DNA of 64,000 bases from Symsagittifera roscoffensis (taxonomy: Eukaryota > Xenacoelomorpha > Acoela > Convolutidae): contig NC_087063.1 of assembly GCF_963678635.1 (NCBI RefSeq), positions 660,287-724,286 on the forward strand, read 5' to 3'. The notes beneath the pieces are model-generated. The model was given only the letters and a program-made list of their open reading frames with translations, was not told the DNA's origin and ran no database searches. Shown piece by piece: positions 56,754 through 64,000 of this stretch. The position numbers were made by a program, and so were the translations under genes. Each line of letters opens with the position of its first letter. Position 1 is the first letter of the stretch.

Positions 56754-58545
56754 CATTTTTCAAAGTGATATCGAACCAAATATTCAACCAAAAAAAACGT
56801 TGAAAATTTGGAAGGCCTACAAAATTGTCTAATAAAAATTTGGTGTTTTGCGAATTTGAAAGTTTTTTAATTTTAAAAAAACCGCCAAAAAAGCATTTTC
56901 AGGCACTTTTTGAAAAATTTTGACCAAAACGGCTAAATTTCTTGGCTTTTTCGCTTGTGTACGTCAGTTTTTGAGTGTTTGCTCTCCCAAAATTTGGATC
57001 AAGTTTCAGAGATCACCCATTTGCTGCCTTTTGTTTGAGCGATCCACCTTTAACTAAAATTTTAAAGCCCCTTTGGAAAACTCATAAGTATTTTACGGAA
57101 CTTCTCCATATCTGTGGAATGTGTGTGTAAATATATTCAAGTCGACTTCTTAAATCATTGTGCAAACCCACATTTGACAGGTATCATCTTACGCTAATTA
57201 GTTAGACATGTTTTAACTTTCTGATTTCAGTAATTATAGTTTTTTGTTTGGTTTCTAGGTTTGCAAAAAAAGGTCGCTTTGAATTTTTGGAATCTGAAGA
57301 TATTCATTTAATTACCCAATAAAATTTGAGAGTTGTCAGTTTTTTTTAAACTTTTGAACGTGTCTATTTTTGCAAGTTTTTTTGGGAATTGTCCTTTAAT
57401 ACCATTGGGTCATTAAACGTTTTTTTTAGCACTAGAACTTTGGTTTGAGGTAGTTTTCTTATTTAGACTAGCCTCCTAAACTAATTTGAAGATTGGGTAT
57501 TGAACCTGGAAACTACATGCGGGTTTGCCACGCGCTATGCTGATTGCTACAAGCCTTCGTAAATGCTCCTCCAATAATTTAAAGACGGATGCCGAAAGTG
57601 CTACGAATTATTATTCCGCACACAAAATTGTTCCGAATCAAAATCAGAACATTTTTCAAAGTGATATCGAACCAAATATTCAACCAAAAAAAACGTTGAA
57701 AATTTGGAAGGCCTACAAAATTGTCTAATAAAAATTTGGTGTTTTGCGAATTTGAAAGTTTTTTAATTTTAAAAAAACCGCCAAAAAAGCATTTTCAGGC
57801 ACTTTTTGAAAAATTTTGACCAAAACGGCTAAATTTCTTGGCTTTTTCGCTTGTGTACGTCAGTTTTTGAGTGTTTGCTCTCCCAAAATTTGGATCAAGT
57901 TTCAGAGATCACCCATTTGCTGCCTTTTGTTTGAGCGATCCACCTTTAACTAAAATTTTAAAGCCCCTTTGGAAAACTCATAAGTATTTTACGGAACTTC
58001 TCCATATCTGTGGAATGTGTGTGTAAATATATTCAAGTCGACTTCTTAAATCATTGTGCAAACCCACATTTGACAGGTATCATCTTACGCTAATTAGTTA
58101 GACATGTTTTAACTTTCTGATTTCAGTAATTATAGTTTTTTGTTTGGTTTCTAGGTTTGCAAAAAAAGGTCGCTTTGAATTTTTGGAATCTGAAGATATT
58201 CATTTAATTACCCAATAAAATTTGAGAGTTGTCAGTTTTTTTTAAACTTTTGAACGTGTCTATTTTTGCAAGTTTTTTTGGGAATTGTCCTTTAATACCA
58301 TTGGGTCATTAAACGTTTTTTTTAGCACTAGAACTTTGGTTTGAGGTAGTTTTCTTATTTAGACTAGCCTCCTAAACTAATTTGAAGATTGGGTATTGAA
58401 CCTGGAAACTACATGCGGGTTTGCCACGCGCTATGCTGATTGCTACAAGCCTTCGTAAATGCTCTTCCAATAATTTAAAGACGGATGCCGAAAGTGCTAC
58501 GAATTATTATTCCGCACACAAAATTGTTCCGAATCAAAATCAGGC
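56754..58545 (-). repeat. 896-bp tandem duplication of M-segment DNA
   Basis: Unit 1 covers 56754-57649 and unit 2 covers 57650-58545. The period is constant and the units are almost identical by eye (one visible change: ctcctcc at 57565 against ctcttcc at 58461). Each unit is the M segment in minus orientation plus about 100 bases that the plus copy at 37213 has lost. Small frames at 56556-56768 and 57525-57728 arise at the unit junctions. Confidence 0.92.
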
Positions 58546-58624
58546 GAGCTAATTGTTCATATTATTGGTCCGACTTAATACTTGGAACATTTGTGCACGG
58601 AATTGTTGTTTTGGTCTTATAGAA

Positions 58625-59136
58625 AAACAAGACTGCTCGTATCAGGGCGAAACCCTGAATGTTCCGACTGTCTTATAACGTTTATGGAGCAGTAATAACA
58701 TGAAAAACAAAAAAAAATTCTAAAATTTGAAATTTTTTTAATGAAAATCATCCCCCAAAATGCAGTTTAAAGTACAAAGTGATAGATTTCGCTCCTATTA
58801 ACAAACCAACTATGGCGAATAAGCTTCGTTCAACCAATTTGGAACCATTTCTAACACAGATTAAATCTCCGCTTACGCGTTAAAAGCGCGAAATATATCG
58901 CCCGTTAATTGTCCCAAATTGGCCAAAATGGCAATCTTTAAACCCCCATAACTTTACGAAAAATGATCACAGGTGAAATATTTTTTCAAATTTAAGCTCA
59001 AGACAACAATACTTTTTGAATGATATAAAAAAACTCCTTCAAAAATGACTAGTTAAAAAGTCGAAATTTGTCTGAAGAAAAAAACCCACCCCGAGCACAA
59101 ATATTCCGTTACCTTTGTATCGAAAGTCGGAACAAT
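58625..59136 (-). repeat. R repeat, full-length copy 7
   Basis: Inverse of copy 1 with high identity: ctgctcgtatcagggcgaaaccctg at the left, gcgcgaaatatatcgc core at 58887, and hairpin end ctttgtatcgaaagtcggaacaa at the right. It adjoins the M segment as in the plus-strand pair. Confidence 0.82.
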
Positions 59137-59199
59137 TAGGCATGCTATTTAGTCAACTTATAAACTTGCTTTATGCAACATATATCATTTTTATCCCGT

Positions 59200-59880
59200 G
59201 GTTGACAAAAATGCTTGTCATACAATTTCATACTATTCGATGGAAGAAAAAAAATAAGAAAATAACAAAATTTTCAAGTTAACAAAATTGTATGAAAATA
59301 GAATGCTCAATTTGTTCCTACTATGAAATTGTATGATAAGCAGTTTTCAATACCATGAAGTTGTATGATAAACTTTTTTATATCAAAAAACTGAAAAAAA
59401 ATCTGCTTTTGTTCTGAAGTTTTGTGTTTTGACTTAAGGGTTCGTACATAAAAAAATTAAAATGTAAATTGCTGTTATCTCGCAGATAAACTGCTCGTGG
59501 TGATTTCAGCCTGTAGTACGTTATAAACAAAAAATATCAAACTTTGCATGCAAAATTTTTTTATTGTTGAATGAAACGAGATACTTCATTTTTTTTCTAT
59601 GGAAAAAATGAATATCATAAAATTTTCAAGGATAAAAATTGTATGATAAACATTTTTTGGTCAAAAAGTTTTGCTGACAAAAATGCTCTCATTTAACAAA
59701 AATTGCCACAATTTTTGTTTGATTTGAGTTTCAAACCAGTGAAGAGATAAATTTGAAAAAAAGTTTCGATTGAAAAAATGTCCATCATACAATTTCCTTC
59801 TTTGGTAATTGTTTGATAAGCGTGTTTTTCATAGACTCCATATATAAAATTGTATGAAAGAAGTTTTTTATGTTGAAGTC
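59200..59880. repeat. Clustered tgtatgataa motifs
   Basis: The motif aaattgtatgataagca or close variants occurs near 59326, 59353, 59640 and 59805, and in reverse form (tgcttgtcatacaatttcat) near 59212. The same motif is at 7380-7550. It looks like a dispersed, internally repetitive element with no coding frame. Confidence 0.5.
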
Positions 59881-59989
59881 AAATCGGGTAGCGTCTGGTG
59901 GATGGTTGTCCAAATTTTAACCTACATTTTTGAATTTCCAATTTTTTTTAATCTTCATGAATTTTTTATAAAAACGAACACTTTTTCAT

Positions 59990-60155
59990 AGACCTCAAAA
60001 GGCAGTCGGAACAGTGATACGAGCAGCCTTGTTTCTTATACGACTCGCCTCATATTTGATATTGACAGAGCACAAATTAAAGCTTATCAAAATTCTTTCA
60101 AGGGCATTGGGATCAATCAGGGCTTTAACCTGATATACGAGCAATATTGTTCAAC
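59990..60155 (+). repeat. Two R repeat 3'-end fragments
   Basis: aaaggcagtcggaacagtgatacgagcagccttgtt at 59999-60034 and gggatcaatcagggctttaacctgatatacgagca at 60109-60143 are right ends of R without bodies. Confidence 0.6.
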
Positions 60156-60905
60156 TTAATTATTCTTTCCTGACCATTGCGACTACTTTGATGTTTTTGG
60201 ATGCAGTTGCACTGCGATGGTGTGAAATGTTTCTAGGCATACTTGTAACTGGCGCTGCTCGTTCCGCACCTCTTGTGAGCAATGGCGCGGTTACTAATTT
60301 GGTCTCATTTTCACGATGACTTCCTTCAGCTGACCAAATATAAACTCAGTCCTGATTTTTCAAACATAAAATGGCCTCTTAGCCTTTTCCGTACATGGTG
60401 AAATGGCTGAACATTTTCTGGATACTTCCTAGTTGAAATCCATCTGTCGAAACTCTTCGCCGATGTCAATAAAAGCATTGTTTTGATCTCAATTCTCTCC
60501 ATCTAGTTTGTAAATGAAATATTGACGCAGCTTGAGTTATTTAATATTCACTTTGTAGTTGTGAACCACCCCTTTTGTGCTGACTTTTTGCACTCTTACT
60601 ATCCAAACAAATCATAGAGACAGCGAGAAAACTTTTTTCAAGTTTCGCAGCTTTGAAAAAAGATAACAAGTGCTTGGCGCTACAAAAACGGTGAAAGTAG
60701 AGGCGATATAAACAAAATAACAGTGCCAAAACAGCACTTCTGGAACCGGAACACACCAAAATGTCTTTCCCAAGCACGTGGTGCTTCATTGATGCGCGAC
60801 AGCCAAAACCATATGCCAGTAAATTTGGACTACAATCACGTCTTTGTGCTACTCATTTGATTCGCCTTGTTTTTGCTAATTTTTTTATTGTCATGTAATT
60901 ATTGC
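60156..60905. other. Non-coding region
   Basis: No supported gene. A minus frame of 82 codons (60541-60789) has no recognised features. Confidence 0.4.
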
Positions 60906-60911
60906 ACCTAA

Positions 60912-61458
60912 TTGTTCCGACTTTCGATACGAAAGTTACGGAATATTTGTGCTCGGGTGGGTTTTTTTTTCTTCAGACAAATTTCGATTTTTTAACTAGC
61001 CATTTTTGACAGAATTTTTTTTTATAATTCAAAAGGTATTGTTGTCCTGAGCTCAAATTTGAAAAATGTTTCACCTGTATCATTTTTCGTAGAGTTACAA
61101 GAGTTTAAAAATTGCCATTTTGGCCATTTTGGCCATTTTGGCCAATTAGGGACAATTAACGCGCGATATATTTCGCGCTATTAACGCGTAAGCGGAGATT
61201 TAATCCGCCTTAGAAATCGTTCCAAATTGGTTGACAGAAGCTTTTTTGCCATAATTGATTTGTTACAAGGAGCGAAATTTATCCTTTTGAACTTTATATG
61301 GCGTGTGGAGGGATGATTTTCATAAAAATTTTCAAATTTTAGAGAAAAAAAATTTCATTTTGTTTTATTATATTTAATTTTTTTTGTTATCACTGCTCAT
61401 GAAACCTCAAAAGGCAGTCGGAACATCCAGGGCTTCGCCCTGATATGAGCAGTTTTGT
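60912..61458 (+). repeat. R repeat, full-length copy 8
   Basis: It has the hairpin start ttgttccgactttcgatacgaaagt, a triple ccattttgg run at 61117-61144, a gcgcgatatatttcgcgc core at 61161, and the end agggcttcgccctgatatgagcag. Confidence 0.82.
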
Positions 61459-61614
61459 TTTTTTTTAAGTAACTCGCTCTAAATAACCAAGCCTCGTAAA
61501 CACTTAACTAAGCAAATTAAATCATCGAACCTCTGGAAAAACATTGCATGTTAAAAAAACTACGTAGTTAAATAAGAAAATAATTGAATGTTATAAATGT
61601 TATTAGAGTATACA

Positions 61615-61815
61615 ACCTATCATGGGTGGATCTAGGGTATAATCGAGGGGAGAGGTTTCAAAAAAAAACATTTCGAAAAAAAAACACTTAAAGGCTGGAA
61701 AACTATAAGAACAACTTCTGGAAAATTTTGACCAAAATTCTGATAGGTTCTTGGCGCGCTCTCCCCTCAAAGTTACTATATATTGGTACCGAAGGCACCT
61801 TAGACAAACTTTAAA
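61615..61815 (+). mobile_element. Decayed CAGGGG MITE relative
   Basis: ggtggatctagggtataatcgagggg and later gcgcgctctcccctcaaagttactatatattggtaccgaaggcacc correspond to the MITE at 41525. The termini are eroded. Confidence 0.5.
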
Positions 61816-62244
61816 GTGGATTAGCAAATCCTGCAAAATATATTGCAGGAGATTTTGCAAGAACATATCTAATTCCGCTTTCTTCTTGTCTTCCATTAGA
61901 AAGAAATAAGCAAGATTTTGCATTATACACCCAACTTTTTTTCATTATTTAGGCTGCAGTGCTTTTCAAAACTTTTTAAGTTCAGTGCTTTTCAAAATTT
62001 TTGCTAGTTTAGCAGATACTTTGCAAAATCTGACATCAGCAATTACCTGATTTTCTTTCCCCAAAGGCGAAGAAAACATACCAAAAAAGCTTGAACGCAT
62101 GCAAAACTATGTTCTCAAAGGTATGCGCATCATGTCTGAAAAAAAACCTAAAAAGGAAGATAGATTTAAGGTTCAAAAAAAATTGTGTAGCTAATCAGAA
62201 ATTTTTTCGCTAAAAAACTTTTTTTTTAAATGTCACAAAAAGTA

Positions 62245-63330
62245 AAAATTTGCAAATTCCCATGTTTGCACAAAAAGCATTCTTATAAATCATCAATGAA
62301 ATTTTTACGTGTTTAATTTAATAAAACTCTTTCAAAATCTTGTAAGTTTTTCTCAAGATTTGGATTCTCAAAGCAACCAACGCGAAAGAAATTCCCGTTG
62401 ATTCAATCTTTTGAATTGCAAATTCACATGTTTGCGCGAAATGCATACTTATAAGTCATCAATGAAGATTTTTTGTGTTTAATTTAACAAAACTCTTACA
62501 AATCTTGTAAATTTCTCTCAGGTTTTGGATTCTCAAAATGACCAATGCCAAAGAGATTCCCGTTGATTTAATCTTTTGATACGCATATTCACTTGTTTGC
62601 GAAAAATGCATACTTATAAATCATCAATCAATTTTTTTGTTTTTAACTTTAAATAACTCTTGCAAAATCTTGTAAATTTCTCTCAAGATTTGAATTCTCA
62701 AAATGAAAAACGCGAAAAAGATTCCCGTTGATTCAACCTTTTGAGTTGCAAATTCACATGTTTGCGCGAAATGCATACTTATAAATCATCAATGATTTTT
62801 TTCGTGTTTAATTTAATAAAACTCTTACAAAATCTTGTAAATTTCTTTCAGGTTTTGGATTCTCAAAATGACCTACGCCAGAGAGATTCCCGTGGATTCA
62901 TTCTTTTGAATTGCAAATTCACATGTTTGCGCGAAATGCATACTTAGAAATCATCAATCAATTTTTTTGTGTTTATCTTTAAATAACTCTTGCAAAAATC
63001 TTGTTATTTACCCTACAAGATTAGCATTCTCAAAATGACCAACGCCAAAGAGATTTCCGTTGATTCAATTGTTTGAATTGCATGTTCACGGGTATGCGCG
63101 AAATGCCTACTTATAAATCATCAATGAAATTTTTAAGTGTTCAACTCAGTATAAATTTTGCAAAAATCTTGTAAGTTTTTCACAAGATTTGCATTCTCGA
63201 AATGACTAACACGAAAGAAGTTTCTGTTGATTTAATCTATTAAATGTAAATTCACATTTTTGCGCAAAATGCATACTTATAAATCATCAATGAAATTTTT
63301 TCGTATTTAATTTATTAAAATTTTTGCAAG
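62245..63330 (+). repeat. 165-bp satellite array, seven units
   Basis: The landmark cttataaatcatcaatga or a variant starts at 62282, 62448, 62613, 62778, 62943, 63110 and 63276, giving spacings of 166, 165, 165, 165, 167 and 166. Units also share attctcaaaatgacc and gattcccgttgattcaat. They are moderately diverged. A 68-codon frame at 62741-62947 is repeat sequence. The unit length is close to a nucleosome repeat. Confidence 0.92.
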
Positions 63331-63422
63331 AAAAAATTAGTGGTGTCTAAGATACACTTTTTTCTAGTGAAATCAACATGTCTTCAGACAGTGACAGCAG
63401 CCTTCATTTTTCGAAATAATGG

Positions 63423-64000
63423 CTTAGGAGTTTAGAAGGAGTTTACACCTTTAAGGAATAAACCAATTTGCAATATTTTAAAAACCGATTTTTTGAGAAA
63501 GTTAGTTGTAGATTCAGGGGGAGTGCTCCTTCACCCCCATCAGGGTGCCAATTTATACTCAGGGTGTCAATATAAAGATGCAGTGGGTGCCAATGTATAT
63601 ATTTTTGAGAGCAGAATGTCCGCCGCCGAAAAAAAAACGCTTTTTTTGGTCAAAAGTTTTCAAAAACTGCTACCTTATGTTGTTTCGTATAACTCGGAAA
63701 ATCAATATGATTGACTTAAATTTTTAACTTAAATACATTGCTTAGGAGTTTAGTAGGAGTTTACACCTTTAAGAAATAAACCAATTTGCAATATTTTAAA
63801 AACCGATTTTTTGAGAATGTTAGTTGTAGATTCAGGGGGAGTGCTCCTTCACCCCCATCAGGGTGCCAATTTAAACTCAGGATGTCAATATAAAGATGCA
63901 GTGGGTGCCATTGTATATATTTTTGAGAGCAGAATGTCCGCCGCCGAAAAAAAAACGCTTTTTTTGGTCAAAAGTTTTCAAAAAGTGCTACCTTATGTTG
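63423..64000 (+). repeat. 318-bp tandem duplication running off the window
   Basis: cttaggagtttag at 63423 recurs at 63741, and gctaccttatgttg ends at 63682 and again at 64000, so the period is 318 with few differences. It may be the start of a longer array. Confidence 0.9.

Noticed and set aside
62741-62947. 68-codon frame with internal repeat
   Set aside because: It lies fully in the 165-bp satellite and is not kept open in other units.

Overview
This window reads as invertebrate animal nuclear DNA. It is AT-rich, dominated by transposable elements and satellite-like repeats, and has introns and sparse short exons. I see no bacterial operons, rRNA or CRISPR array. The species cannot be named from the sequence. 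There is one scaffold gap of exactly 200 N (8572-8771).

Layout. 1-8856: a probable host terminal exon (540-598 and 8772-8856) is split by a decayed Ty3/gypsy element, here called A (599-7344, LTRs of 215 bp). A 200-bp hairpin repeat and the gap follow. 8857-24900: mostly non-coding, with decayed CAGGGG-ended (hAT-type) MITEs, old duplications and one good signal-peptide exon (18708-18889). 24900-30800: remnant of a second LTR-like element, C, on the minus strand. It is split by a 5'-truncated GC-rich LINE (about 25215-28205, minus). 30900-38600: an old 1.1-kb duplication, Tc1/mariner-like transposase fragments, an oppositely oriented copy of element C, and a hairpin-ended repeat family called R here. 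41525-41953: a clean hAT-type MITE with a perfect 8-bp target duplication.

44300-51751 holds the best-preserved feature: a young Ty3/gypsy retrotransposon, B. It has one uninterrupted 2178-codon gag-pol frame (44733-51269), LTRs identical over 333 bp, a primer site and a polypurine tract. Its insertion is odd: the left LTR lacks its first 13 bp, and 104 bp of flank are repeated after the right LTR. A and B belong to related families. They share the ATGGCGCAG junction, in which the gag start codon straddles the LTR end and the primer-binding site.

51752-64000: a second signal-peptide exon (53323-53763) resembles the one at 18.7 kb. After it come many R copies in both orientations, a nearly perfect 896-bp tandem duplication (56754-58545), a 17-bp minisatellite, a 165-bp satellite of seven units (about 62245-63330), and a 318-bp tandem pair running off the window end.

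How the parts act together. Element B carries everything a Ty3-type element needs for its own copying. The MITEs, R repeats and element C have no visible enzymes and would depend on others. The only plausible host coding sequences are the split terminal exon and the two short secreted-protein exons. Most other open frames look like chance or repeat-derived frames.
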